Shown one piece after another: positions 38,375-47,829 of a DNA stretch of 64,000 bases. Position numbers and translations under genes: made by a program. The notes below the pieces were generated by a model. It worked only from the letters and a program-made list of their open reading frames with translations, was not told the DNA's origin and made no database searches. This stretch comes from DAOVXM01 sp963746255 (GTDB lineage: Bacteria > Chloroflexota > Anaerolineae > Anaerolineales > UBA4823), in NCBI GenBank assembly GCA_963746255.1, contig CAVVAJ010000007.1:930001-994000 (forward strand), in the 5' to 3' direction. Numbering within the stretch: the stretch's first letter is position 1; every line of letters begins with the position of its first letter.

Positions 38375-39812
38375 ATGATAAGCACTCTCGGTAAAATCCC
38401 CTTGAATCATATAAGCAAATTTCCCCGCAAGTTTTTATTCTCATCCAAGCTATTTTTTAGAAAAATTATTTTACTTTCGATTGTCGCGATTTTGTGTGTC
38501 AGTCCGAATTTTTCCAGTGTTGCGCTAGATACAGTCTGGATCGAAGATTTTGATTCTTATTCCTACAAAAGTCAAATCCATGGTCAGGGAGGCTGGAAAG
38601 GCTGGAATAATAATATTGCATACGGAGCATTTATTAACTCCCCCTCGTTTACGATGCCACATTCTGTCGAGATTGCTGGTGCATCAGATTTGATTCATGA
38701 ATTTTCTGGATATACATCAGGTGAGTGGCAATTTAGCACCTACCAGTATATTCCCAGTACAATGACGGGAATTCAATATTTTCTTCTACTTAATCAATAT
38801 AGCGATACGGGCCCATATAATTGGTCGACTCAAGTTTCATTTGATCCAGCTTCAGGTTTAGTGCACTCAGATTTTGATGGGAATACACTTTCCATAGTAG
38901 CCGATCGTTGGGTTGAGATTCGCATCGTGATTGATCTAGATAATGATGATCAGCAGTTTTACTACGATGAGAAACTATTATTTGATAAAAGTTGGACGGA
39001 AAGTGTCAGTGGGAGTGGCTCACTCAATATTGCAGCACTGAGTTTATTCGCGAACGGAGCATCATCCATATATTACGATCATATGAGCCTTGAATTATTA
39101 TCCCCTTCCCTTACCCTCTCGAAAACTGTTGGTTCTGATCCGAATAGTTGCGCAACAACAGAACTCCATCACCGTTGATCCCGGGAGTGCTATCACCTAC
39201 TGTTATCAAGTGACTAATACAGGAGATGTTAATCTGGTAGCCCACACCCTAATTGATGATAAGATCGGTGAACTTCTATCAAATTTTTCATATTCCCTTT
39301 CACCCGGAGCAAGCGCATTTCTTACCTCTACAAACACTGTGGATGCTCCCGTGATCAACATCGCAATCTGGTATGCACGCACTTCCACTGGAGTGCAGGT
39401 CCAGGATTCTGCTTCGGCTAAAGTGAACGTTAATACTGCCGAGATTACACTCAAGAAAACAGTTGGGTTGGATCCAAATGATTGTGCATCAACAAACTCA
39501 ATCAGCGTTGCTCCAGGCACGCAGGTTACCTATTGTTACGAAGTGTCAAACTCGGGAGAAGTTGCCATTACCAGCCATACCCTTGTGGATGATCAACTGG
39601 GTACGATACTCAACAATTTTCCCTTTAACCTGCCTATTGGCGCAAGTGCCTTCCTGACACAGACAGTTGAAATCAATGTTCCTGTTATCAACACTGCGAC
39701 GTGGACCGCCCGTACCAGTTTACTCCATGAGACAAAGGATAGCGCAAACGCGGAAGTTTTCGTATTCGGAAAAATATTCATTCCACTCATCAGAAAATCT
39801 GGTACTCAATGA
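38375..39812 (+). pseudogene. Secreted adhesin-like protein interrupted by a +1 frameshift
   Basis: Restored, it is a secreted protein of about 480 residues: signal peptide (ILLSIVAILCVSPNFSSVA), a lectin/glucanase-like jelly-roll region (about 40-240), then two tandem DUF11/DUF7507-type beta domains each starting with KTVGxDPNxC and containing TYCYxVxNxGxV. It ends FIPLIRKSGTQ. An extra G near 39163 (ACAACAgAACTCC) breaks the frame in the first repeat; the second repeat shows the intact version. Surface adhesion or matrix role inferred from the domains. Confidence 0.7.
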
Positions 39813-39888
39813 TCCGCTTCTGCAGGTCGGAAGGGTCAAACTACCCCAACCCCGGGGAAATCTCGCTGGCGCAAGACGGAAGAACGGA

Positions 39889-40292
39889 CTAGTCGTCGTC
39901 CCAGTACCTGTCGTTCAGCGTGTTCATAAATGCGACCAGGGCGTTTTCGTCCTTGTCTCCAAGCCCCAGGTTGCCCAGCTCGCCAAAATTGACAGTATAC
40001 GAATACTCGGGCGGCGGCCAGACCCTCACTCCTCCCGTCCCTGGTATTGTAAAAGTGGGTGATGTCCTTGAGGGCCTCGAAATAGCCGTTGTGGGCATAG
40101 GGCGCGGTGAGCCCGATGTTCCGCAGCGTCATCACCTTGAACTTGCCGTTCTCCGCCTCGTCACCAACGACAGCACCCAGCCCCACATCCACCGGGTTAG
40201 TGACCAGCAGCGGGTGATCACTCTTGGGCACGCCCAGGTTGTCAAAGGTGAAATCGGTAAACACGGGCGGAACCATGCCGGGCGGTGCCCAG
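39889..40292 (-). pseudogene. C-terminal piece of a di-haem cytochrome c peroxidase/MauG protein
   Basis: The minus strand encodes PVFTDFTFDNLGVP, KFKVMTLRNIGLTAPYAHNGYFEALKDITHFYNTRDG and, after a one-base shift near 40045, WPPPEYSYTVN and ENALVAFMNTLNDRYW. These are hallmarks of the C-terminal haem domain of MauG/CCP proteins, although the CxxCH motifs belong to the missing N-terminal region. Its 5' end abuts a plus-strand lamin-tail fragment. Confidence 0.75.
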
Positions 40293-40664
40293 CCCGACAC
40301 CCACCCCACCCACACCCGAGCCATCCCCTGAACCCGAGGTTGATGTCCGCATCTCATTTATCCTCTACGACGGCGTTGTACCCTACGTGGAGAGCGATGA
40401 GTATGCCCAGGTCACGAACAATGGGACAGGAATAGTCGACTTGCAGGGTTGGCGCTTGAACGCAGGTGACCCAGGGCAGGACTTCGTCTTCCCCAGCTAC
40501 GACATCCAGCCTGACCAGTCCTGCCGTGTGTACACCAACGAGTACCACCCCTGAAATCATGTGGATTTAGTTTTGGTAGTGGCACTGCATTATGGAATAA
40601 TAACGGGGATTGTGGGTATTTGTACAACGAGCAGGGGAGTCTGGAAGACGAGTATTGTTATTAG
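40285..40664 (+). pseudogene. Lamin-tail-domain fragment with frameshift
   Basis: After a Pro/Thr linker (PTPTPPTPEPSPEP) comes YAQVTNNGTGIVDLQGWRLN and VFPSYDIQPDQSCRVYTNE, a lamin-tail (LTD) domain. The frame breaks at about 40554 and resumes as CGFSFGSGTALWNNNGDCGYLYN to a TAG at 40662-40664. The N-terminal portion of the original secreted protein is absent. LTD domains in bacteria often occur at the end of secreted nucleases and adhesins. Confidence 0.65.
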
Positions 40665-40703
40665 GGTAAACTACTGCAAACTATCTTTGGGAAGGGATAA
40701 AGG

Positions 40704-41844
40704 ATGAAACGGTATCTGTTGGTGGCAATAATCGGACTGGTGCTCTGTGCTTGTTCGTTGCAGCCTTCAAACAATGCAATCCAGCCTCTACCGCAAACTC
40801 CTTCGCATACAATTCTAGCACCCACTCAGAAATCTACCAGCACTGCCACACCCACGACAACTCCTACCCTGACTCCATCGCCAACAGCAACCTCGTCCTC
40901 AACACCTACCAACACAGCCTCACCTACACCCACGGCGATTGGAGGTGGTAACGGAAAGTTAGTTTTCTTCAAAAGGGAATATTACTCGTCGATGGTAGGT
41001 AATCTTTATACAGTGGAAGTAGGCGGGTCAGATATAAGCCAAATATCTGTAGAGTATGATATTCAGTTTAATGACTTTTTCTTATCCCCGCTGGGGAATG
41101 AAATTATCTTCAAAAGCCAAGCGGGGATTCATATTGTGGATCTTGACGGAGAAAACGAAAGATTGCTTTTTGAAGGCGATTATCAACTATACGGTTGGTT
41201 TCCAGATGGACAAAGTTTTCTAATGGCTGATCCGGGGATAGAACTTTTTCGCGTCGATAAAGATGGTCTGGAATTGATACCTATAACCACTGGTCAGAAA
41301 CACTGGTTCACGCTATCACCTGATGGTAGTGAAATCGTTTACTCGACCACCGGAGTAGGAGCAAAGATATATCTGATAAATGCTGATGGTTCTAACGAAA
41401 GGGTTCTCGTTGATCGGGGTGGTTGGATACTTTTCCTGGTCACCAGATAATTCAAATATTTTTTATTGTGCCTGTTCCGCCACAGAAACGAATATCGGTC
41501 TAATAAAGGCGGATGGTACAGATCATAGACTATTGATAGAGGATGCGGTTGGTAGAGTTTGGTTAGATGAATCGACAATCCTTTTCAGTCGAGCAACCAG
41601 GACAGAGGCCTATACCATATCCCAAATTGGTATCGATGGCTCTAATGAAGTAGATTTGGTAGACCAAGGAAGTTTTATGTCAAGCTCAATGGAACTATCC
41701 CCAGATCGAATATATATTGCTTATCTGGGAGATTGCACATCTGATTATATGTGCGACATCTTTGTAATGGAATTAGGTAAGAAAAATCCTGTGAATATTA
41801 CTAACTCACCAGGCTATTATTGGAACGTGATCTGGCAGCCATGA
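40704..41844 (+). pseudogene. TolB-like beta-propeller lipoprotein with one frameshift
   Basis: A lipoprotein of about 380 residues if restored: signal and lipobox LVLCAC, then a long Thr/Pro linker, then repeated propeller blades with DxxGxNxxxL or LSPDGSEIVY patterns. Near 41425 a one-base shift breaks the fifth blade (GGW to GYFSWSPDNSNI). The second frame continues to 41844 with further blades. The function is probably binding or scaffolding at the cell surface. Confidence 0.7.
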
Positions 41845-42069
41845 ATGCATACTCACGTATTTGTCCTGATAATATTCTACTGAGAGATATTATCCGAATC
41901 TCATACCGATTTTGATACGTATAAAGAGTATTTGGTTGATTTCGCGCATTAAGCTGTTGGGTTATCAACCCGTTAGGCTGCAATAGCACAAGCGAATATT
42001 AATAATTTCAGAACTGCAGGAGGATACACCATTGGGAACGTGGATTAGTCATCGAAATGGGAGTGCATT

Positions 42070-42825
42070 ATGCCGGGAGTAGAAGGACGGGTGGCGCTGG
42101 TAACGGGTGCGGGACGTGGAATCGGGCGGGTGGCGGCTGATCTGCTGGCCTCACGCGGTGCACGGGTGATGGCCGTTGCGCGCAGCGAGAATGAATTGCA
42201 GACGCTGGGCCTGGACTACGTTGTGGCGGATCTGGGTACACCTGACGGCTGTACACTTGCGGTGGAGGAAACACAGGATCGCCTGGGGCCGGTTGCAATC
42301 CTGGTGTGCAATCACGGTATTGGTTCGGCCCATGAGCGGGTGATCTGGGAGCAGGATCCGGAGGTCTGGCGCGAAACAATGCGCATCAACCTGGATGGTC
42401 CTTATTACCTGTCACAGCTAGTTGTCAAAGACATGATTGAACAGGGTTACGGCCGGCTTGTGTTCACGAGTTCGACGGCCGGACAGGTGGCGGAATACGC
42501 CGGCAGCGCTTACAACAGCTCAAAACACGGTCTTCTGGGCCTGATGCGCTCGGTTGCCCAGGATGCCGGGCCGCATGGCGTGACTTCCAACGCGGTGCTG
42601 CCCGGCTGGGTGCGAACACAAATGGCTGAGACTTCGGCCAAAGCCGAAGCCGAGCAGCGTGGTATCACCCCGGACGAGGTGTGGGCGGAAAGAGCTGCGC
42701 TTTACCCGGCGGGCCGGGTGGTGACACCCGAAGAAGTGGCCGAGGTGATCGCCTTCCTGGCATCCGAAGAATCCAGTGGCGTCAACGGGGAGGCCATAAC
42801 CGTAGCCCTTGGAAGCATATGGTGA
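42070..42825 (+). CDS. Short-chain dehydrogenase/reductase
   Basis: A 251-residue SDR. The cofactor loop TGAGRGIG is at 12-19; NHG (81-83) replaces the usual NAG; the catalytic Ser134/135, Tyr148 and Lys152 lie in SSTAGQVAEYAGSAYNSSKHG. The C-terminal PGWVRTQM and GVNGEAITVALG are typical. A substrate cannot be named. It lies just upstream of the integron-like cassette. Confidence 0.93.
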   Translation: MPGVEGRVALVTGAGRGIGRVAADLLASRGARVMAVARSENELQTLGLDYVVADLGTPDGCTLAVEETQDRLGPVAILVCNHGIGSAHERVIWEQDPEVWRETMRINLDGPYYLSQLVVKDMIEQGYGRLVFTSSTAGQVAEYAGSAYNSSKHGLLGLMRSVAQDAGPHGVTSNAVLPGWVRTQMAETSAKAEAEQRGITPDEVWAERAALYPAGRVVTPEEVAEVIAFLASEESSGVNGEAITVALGSIW

Positions 42826-42947
42826 AAATGAAATCGGCGGACGGGTGGATGGACCATGAAAAAAACCTTGGTTTTCTAGTCGGGGGATGCAGTTCGCGTA
42901 AGTTTTGGGTTTGTTTATTTGTTGCACACTTTTACAACCAAAATGCC

Positions 42948-43070
42948 ACCTAACATCGCGTGAACCCTGACCTGCTTCGCAGCAGAGGACCGCGGCGCGA
43001 TTTGTCAAGTTTGGTTCGGCTTGAGCAGCGTCAGGAGCAAAAACGCAGACAGGTTACGCCATCGTTAGGT
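42948..43070 (+). repeat. attC-like recombination site 1
   Basis: Bounded by ACCTAAC (42948-42954, R'' type RYYYAAC) and GTTAGGT (43064-43070, R' type GTTRRRY), 123 bp. The inner arms also pair imperfectly (CGTGAACCCTGAC against GACAGGTTACG) with an unpaired extra base, as in integron attC hairpins. The stop TAA of a short upstream frame falls inside the R'' box. Confidence 0.6.
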
Positions 43071-43152
43071 AGCTCGTATAAATCGGGCGCCTGGGAACAC
43101 AAATGACCCTGGCCGAACCCTTTTAAAATGACTGTGTGAGTAAGTTCAATAT

Positions 43153-43776
43153 ATGCCAAAACCTGAATTTCCAGAAGCCTGGAAGATTGCATCAACCATC
43201 GGTCTTACTCTCGTATTGGGTGTTACTATGAATTATATTGGCACATTCGATGCGCTTGGTCAATTTGGTATTGTGTTCGCATTTATTGGCGGACTTTTTC
43301 TTTCTCTCGCAATTATTCAGGTTGGCTGGTGGGCTGTTCCGAAAACACTCGAAGCGATAAGAACACCAAATTCAAAAAACATAAGACTGATTTCTTTGCC
43401 GCTTACAAACAATGAAATCAGATTAAAAATAAATAACTCGGAATTTCGGAAACATCAAGTAATTATTTCAGGAGTAGAGATAGGCATCAAAGGGCAAGAA
43501 AATTGGCTTTCTGTGTCGCACAACAATTCAACACTAAAATTTTTCAAAGCCGTAGAGATACCATTTGTAAAATTACACCCCGCAGATAATGCCTTTTCAG
43601 TTATCTATCCAGATCATGAGGATTTAAAGCGGTTTGGCTATGGCCTATATGAATTTGATGTTGTAATCTCTTATGGTTATTTATCTTCACGAGAAGGCAA
43701 ATTGAGTCGATATGTGATCGCTCTTGAATACAATCGGGACACGATAAAAGTCAAAAGCGTAACAAGGGCTACCTAA
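43153..43776 (+). CDS. Membrane-anchored hypothetical protein in an integron-like cassette
   Basis: A 207-residue protein with two N-terminal helices (about 12-31 and 38-60) and a cytoplasmic-facing beta-rich domain of about 140 residues. No family recognised. Its AT-rich codon use differs from the GC-rich genes nearby. Its stop codon TAA lies inside the ACCTAAC box of the downstream attC-like site, and another attC-like site lies 83 bases before its ATG: the layout of a one-gene mobile cassette. Confidence 0.65.
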   Translation: MPKPEFPEAWKIASTIGLTLVLGVTMNYIGTFDALGQFGIVFAFIGGLFLSLAIIQVGWWAVPKTLEAIRTPNSKNIRLISLPLTNNEIRLKINNSEFRKHQVIISGVEIGIKGQENWLSVSHNNSTLKFFKAVEIPFVKLHPADNAFSVIYPDHEDLKRFGYGLYEFDVVISYGYLSSREGKLSRYVIALEYNRDTIKVKSVTRAT

Positions 43777-43832
43777 CCCCGCTCACACTTGACCGGGCTG
43801 TCGCCCGAGGGTAAGCGGCGCGCAGGCTAGCA
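43769..43832 (+). repeat. attC-like site 2 (degenerate)
   Basis: ACCTAAC (43771-43777) overlaps the cassette gene stop. It is followed by CTTGACC, a CGGGC/GCCCG inner hairpin and GGGTAAG, which pair as in an attC. The expected right-hand GTTRRRY is missing; GCTAGC is found instead. Possibly a hybrid or decayed site. Confidence 0.45.
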
Positions 43833-44175
43833 TCAATAAGTAAATCATCACATCTAATCGCCCTGGTGGCATCATCGGGGTGTTTTGTGTTGGAGGCATT
43901 ATGGGATTTGAAGGGAGTATAAACGACGACTGCGCGAGAGGGGGACTCCGCGCGTGTCTATTCGGTTATTGGTGTACGGCGAAGTACACGATAATAACAG
44001 CATAGCAGAAAATCGAGGGCGTTGCAAGATGTTAAACGGCGACCACGCACAGCGAGAAAGTCGTGCGTGGCCTATCAAAACAATCTACTCCTCAAGAGAG
44101 AGTACACTACCAGAATAGCAGAAATTTGGAGGTAAATCAATTATTTGCTATTGGAGTTTATCTGGAGGTAGAGCA
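43833..44175. other. Intergenic stretch with three hairpins
   Basis: No gene. Strong inverted repeats occur at about 43930-43955 (GCGCG/CGCGC), 43965-43997 (GTTATT..GTGTAC/GTACAC..AATAAC) and 44045-44072 (CCACGCAC/GTGCGTGG). They may be remnants of cassette sites or a structured RNA. Confidence 0.35.
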
Positions 44176-44313
44176 ATGATCACTGACCACGAGCTAGAGG
44201 CAACGACAGACGATGTGGCACGAGATATATCCCAGAAGTTACAGGTTTCTCTCTCGCGCTTTCCTACTCTACTTCTTCAAACGCAAACTGAAAAGAATAT
44301 TTTTTCAAATTGA
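44176..44313 (+). CDS. Short ORF converging on the NucS-like gene
   Basis: A 45-codon frame (MITDHELEATTDDVARDISQ...) with CTGGAGG 7 bases before its ATG. Its last 50 bases overlap the end of the minus-strand nuclease gene. It is acidic and helical at first. It could be the start of a gene cut by insertion of the neighbouring nuclease, or a small protein. No family recognised. Confidence 0.35.
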   Translation: MITDHELEATTDDVARDISQKLQVSLSRFPTLLLQTQTEKNIFSN

Positions 44314-44941
44314 GATTTGGGATAGCCTTCGCTGCGAAGATAACCCGTTTTGAAAAATCTCCTGCTACGAGGATGCCGCGCACAGGTAGGCAATCTTCTT
44401 CTCCAATTGCGCCCATATATGCCAAGATTTGAGCAATTGCTTTCGGATTTGCTGTGCCTGCTTTTAACTCAACAATTACAATATTGTTGCTTGAATCTGT
44501 TGCAGTTATATCTATTCGTCCAGCTTCCGTAATTCTTTCGCTTCCACCATCAACAATAGTCAAACCAGATTCAAGCTGTTCGATATTCTCTCTCAAGGCT
44601 ACTTGCATATCAAGTTCTAAGCTGAATGTTAATTCTTCAGCTTCATAATATTCATCATTTGAATCATCATCAATTTCTATGTCAATTTCTATGAACTCAT
44701 TGGCAAAGGAAGTGTCTCCTTCTGCTGAAGGTTTTATCAATAATACTCGGTTATGTTCTTCTACCTGTTTCCAGCCATTTTTCCGCAATCCGCGTCGTAA
44801 AGTATGTGTAGTATCAACGTCTGGATCCATACCTTCAGGTAAATATTCAGGATTATTCCTGAACCACTGTTTAAGTGGATATATACTAATGCTCTCATCT
44901 GGTTTTTGAACGACAACGTAATGGCTTTTTCGCTTCTTCAT
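44264..44941 (-). CDS. NucS/EndoMS-type endonuclease-family protein
   Basis: A 225-residue protein. The C-terminal half is the nuclease core: FSLELDMQVALRENIEQLE, then GRIDITATDSSN with Asp144 and IVELKAG with Glu158 and Lys160 (PD-(D/E)XK), then AIAQILAYMG and VRGILVAGDFSKR. The N-terminal half is a divergent region rather than the canonical NucS dimer domain, with an acidic patch near residues 85-100. NucS cleaves mismatched or branched DNA. An accessory or defence role is as likely as mismatch repair. Confidence 0.75.
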   Translation of the reverse strand: MKKRKSHYVVVQKPDESISIYPLKQWFRNNPEYLPEGMDPDVDTTHTLRRGLRKNGWKQVEEHNRVLLIKPSAEGDTSFANEFIEIDIEIDDDSNDEYYEAEELTFSLELDMQVALRENIEQLESGLTIVDGGSERITEAGRIDITATDSSNNIVIVELKAGTANPKAIAQILAYMGAIGEEDCLPVRGILVAGDFSKRVIFAAKAIPNLNLKKYSFQFAFEEVE

Positions 44942-45432
44942 ACTGGTTTTTCCTATTGTTTATTATTATTTGGCATCCTAATGCTGTATTAATAGTTATT
45001 GCTTACTGAATCCCCAATTAGAGGCCATAGGATAAAATAACTGGTTTATTATTTTTCTCTAGAAACCTGTAACTCATCTATTAGTATAGACAAATCCCCA
45101 AATTACGCAACTTGTCTGCAAAATAAACCTGTTTCACAGTCATATTCTTATCGTAATCTTGATACGTATCATCACTATCTGTAACCCTCACAAATCCAGA
45201 ATTTCATAGAACTTCTGCGATTAGTATTGTTAAATACCGCAATTCTCTTCTGGTAAGTGAGTGACTAGTACTGTGTGTTGAAACCATATTGGTATATTGT
45301 TGATGTACGGGGCGTATTGGATTTCGCAAGCATTTATGCAATAATAGATCAGGGCAATCATATGCTGAGATTTCTTGATTCAGTATCAATTCAAGCCAAT
45401 ATCAATAAAATTTCCCGATTGAGAGTATAAGC
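44942..45432. other. AT-rich intergenic stretch
   Basis: About 490 bp between divergent genes, low in GC, with no supported gene. It should contain the promoters of the NucS-like gene and of the gene at 45433. Confidence 0.4.
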
Positions 45433-46551
45433 ATGGAGATTTGGTCATATATGTTCTTGTTGGAGGGGAAAACAGTATCTACTCTGGCTCAGAAGATGCC
45501 GTTTTACATTCTGAAGGTTGATGGGAAAGGTGTAATTTTAAGAATACCCCCGACTGGAAAAGAGAGATATATCTTAAGGTCAGAAATCGAAGGTGCCTAT
45601 AAAGAACTGGTTGCTAATAAGCAAATTACCCGTGTGAGAATTCAAAGCAAATACTCTCCCAGGTATACTCCTTACGTTGCAGCCATACTAGCTAAATTTC
45701 CAAATGTGATTTACTCTACTAGGCCAATTACATTGAAATTATTAAGCAATTATGGCTCTGTCAACAATAATCACAAGAATATTTGTCAGCTAATTGCTCC
45801 AAGTGAATCTTGTTATAGTAATTGGGTGTCATATATTATTAGAACAATACTCAAGATGAATACCTTTGACGTGAAACAAATATATTATGAAGATTTTATT
45901 AGTAATCGTGAGGAGAATATCCGAAAAATCGATCAAGAGTTAGATCAGAGAGCTTCAATATCTGTATTCTTGGAAGCCCGTTTTTGGGATAGTGTTTGTT
46001 CACAAATCAATGTCAAGTCTCTCCGAAATTTACTTATAGTTGCAGATTTCCCAATACTTGAACCCACTTTTAGACCATCAGCCATGATTTTCTCTAATGT
46101 GGAAAAGTATTTTGAAGAGGCTTTTATCAAAACTTTAGAAATGGGTCCTCTGTACCCATCCAGAAATGTCACACTTCAACATTGTGGTTTCGGATGGGTT
46201 AGGATACCTATATTGGAAGAACCTGTAGGTGAAAATTACTGGGATGTGACTAAATTTCGGATATTACCAGGCTACAAATTACAGATTTGGGCTCCAAGTA
46301 CTCACAAAAGAATAAGAGAATTTGAACTTGTTGGAATTAATAGAGATGGGATTTCAATTAATAGACTTGAAGATGATAGCAAAGTCACAATACCCAAAGA
46401 TGAATTCTTTTATGTCGCAATTAATTGGAAAGATTTCACGAATGGAAAGATAGGAATTCAGGAGTTTAATGAATCATCAATTCATTATCGATACATATTC
46501 AGCATCTTGGATTGGTTGGAGCGAGGAGAACATAATCCTCTTACACAATAA
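45433..46551 (+). CDS. Unrecognised 372-residue protein, AT-rich
   Basis: A soluble protein with no signal or membrane segment. The first 100 residues look like a small mixed domain (VSTLAQKMPFYILKVDGKGVILRIPPTGKERY, KQITRVRIQSKYS). The middle contains a run of alpha/beta elements, and the end (GEHNPLTQ) is charged. GC content is about 37%, much lower than the GC-rich genes that follow, so it was probably acquired. It neighbours a nuclease gene and a mobile island. No function can be given. Confidence 0.6.
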   Translation: MEIWSYMFLLEGKTVSTLAQKMPFYILKVDGKGVILRIPPTGKERYILRSEIEGAYKELVANKQITRVRIQSKYSPRYTPYVAAILAKFPNVIYSTRPITLKLLSNYGSVNNNHKNICQLIAPSESCYSNWVSYIIRTILKMNTFDVKQIYYEDFISNREENIRKIDQELDQRASISVFLEARFWDSVCSQINVKSLRNLLIVADFPILEPTFRPSAMIFSNVEKYFEEAFIKTLEMGPLYPSRNVTLQHCGFGWVRIPILEEPVGENYWDVTKFRILPGYKLQIWAPSTHKRIREFELVGINRDGISINRLEDDSKVTIPKDEFFYVAINWKDFTNGKIGIQEFNESSIHYRYIFSILDWLERGEHNPLTQ

Positions 46552-46690
46552 TAATATTCCACTCCCAAAAAAGTGGTTTATTGAAGCTCTTTCCAATCCC
46601 CAACTCCCTGCTCGTTTGTGATGTGACTATATATGAGGGTAGTACTTCCCTAAAGTGAACATGGGGGTGCCATACAACTGAATAGCTGAC

Positions 46691-46819
46691 CCTTGATGCC
46701 GGAGTCCAGGTGGCTCCGGTCGGGCATCAAGGAGCAGGATGCAGTCGTCGTGCAACTGCGTCTTGCCAGCGACACGCACGGTCTTATCCTGCCCGCCTCG
46801 AAATGAGGCGGGCTTTTTT
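46691..46819 (+). ncRNA. Structured leader or small RNA ending in a terminator
   Basis: Two or three hairpins precede the zinc-ribbon gene: a 9-bp stem CTTGATGCC/GGCATCAAG (46692-46700 with 46723-46731) enclosing GGAG/CTCC, then GCAGT/ACTGC (46741-46758), then the terminator at 46791-46819. The terminator ends 9 bases before the AAAGGAGG ribosome site, so it could act as an attenuator or close a separate small RNA. The class is not recognised. Confidence 0.45.
46791..46819 (+). terminator. Intrinsic terminator in the leader
   Basis: GCCCGCCTC-GAAAT-GAGGCGGGC (46791-46813) followed by TTTTTT. A textbook intrinsic terminator, placed just upstream of the ribosome site of the gene at 46845. Confidence 0.85.
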
Positions 46820-46844
46820 GTTTAACCGAAAGGAGGTGATAACC

Positions 46845-47150
46845 ATGCTGCAAATCCACATCCTTGACCGCTGTGAGTTCTGTGACGGCCAGGCTTACGT
46901 CTATGTCTGCGAGTTCACAGATGAGAACGGCGAGTCATACCCCCGCTACATGCCATGCGCATACTGCAAGGGGGCGGGTGAGCTCGACAAATGGGTGAAC
47001 CTGGATGAGTTCATCAAGCTGTTGCCACAGGGCGACTGCCCCCATGAACACACATCAACCAATGGCGGCTTCCACTTCTCTGGTGGTGAGGTCTGGGATG
47101 ACCTGGTTGAAGTCTGTGATGACTGTGGTGCCAACCTGGATATCCCATGA
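46845..47150 (+). CDS. Small zinc-ribbon protein of the mobile island
   Basis: A 101-residue protein rich in cysteine pairs: CEFC (near 10-13), CAYC (near 40-43), CPHEH, and CDDC near the end. They probably bind one or two zinc ions as a DnaJ-like or transcription-factor-like zinc ribbon. The start is set by a perfect AAAGGAGGTGAT ribosome site. Small proteins of this kind are common in phages and integrative elements. Function unknown. Confidence 0.65.
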   Translation: MLQIHILDRCEFCDGQAYVYVCEFTDENGESYPRYMPCAYCKGAGELDKWVNLDEFIKLLPQGDCPHEHTSTNGGFHFSGGEVWDDLVEVCDDCGANLDIP

Positions 47151-47229
47151 ATGACCAATACCTATTCAACTGAGCGCTCTTCCATAACGGGAGGGCGCTC
47201 TTTTCATTTAAGCACAAGGAGAAATTTCA

Positions 47230-47829
47230 ATGTCTGACAACAATAGCAACAACAACGATGTCCTGTTCACCGAGGCGCCGGCTTCCTGGAACACACGCTA
47301 CATCACCCCTGATGGCTTTGAGTGCCAGCTTACCCTGCGCTGTGAGAAAGGAGCCCAAGTACTTTCGAAAGCCGAAGCCGCTATCGCATCCCTGCTCAAT
47401 AATGGCTGCATCCCCTATACCTACCACGGCCGCAACCAGCGTGCCCTGGGGGCGCAGGACGATGTTACTGAGAACAATGGGAATGGCAATGGGTCATCCA
47501 TCTTTATTAAATTTCACCACCCCAGATGCATCACCTTCTTTGCCGGCATCTACGATATCGCTGACTTCAAATCCCACTCCTCCGTCAGCTTCTCGATCGC
47601 CTCGTCGCGCGCCTGCTCCCACTCATCCATCTCATCCCCCTCCACGTTCTTCAGGATCCGCCGCAGGTTCCCCGTCCGCGTCGCCGCCATCCCCAGCACG
47701 TCCAGCATCCGCAGCAGATCATCCGTATTCTCCGCCTCCTTCGCCAGCTCAAACGCCCTGTCCAGCACAATCTCGAACTTCTCGATCACCCCTTCCAACC
47801 CCTCCTTATGGTCCTTCGCGCTGGCGTAG
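47230..47829 (+). CDS. Island protein, probably truncated at its C-terminus
   Basis: The first 95 or so residues look real: MSDNNSNNNDVLFTEAPASW, then TPDGFECQLTLRCEKGAQVLSKAEAAIASLLNNG. They carry an AAGGAG site and balanced codon use. After about 47525 the frame runs antisense through the recombinase 3' end and becomes Ser/Pro-rich, so that part is not expected to be native. The original C-terminus was probably lost when the recombinase module joined. No family recognised. Confidence 0.45.
   Translation: MSDNNSNNNDVLFTEAPASWNTRYITPDGFECQLTLRCEKGAQVLSKAEAAIASLLNNGCIPYTYHGRNQRALGAQDDVTENNGNGNGSSIFIKFHHPRCITFFAGIYDIADFKSHSSVSFSIASSRACSHSSISSPSTFFRIRRRFPVRVAAIPSTSSIRSRSSVFSASFASSNALSSTISNFSITPSNPSLWSFALA

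Noticed and set aside
41950..41985. Third attC-like site (GTTAGGC near 41970)
   Set aside because: Only the right-hand box is present; no matching RYYYAAC partner or inner palindrome was found.
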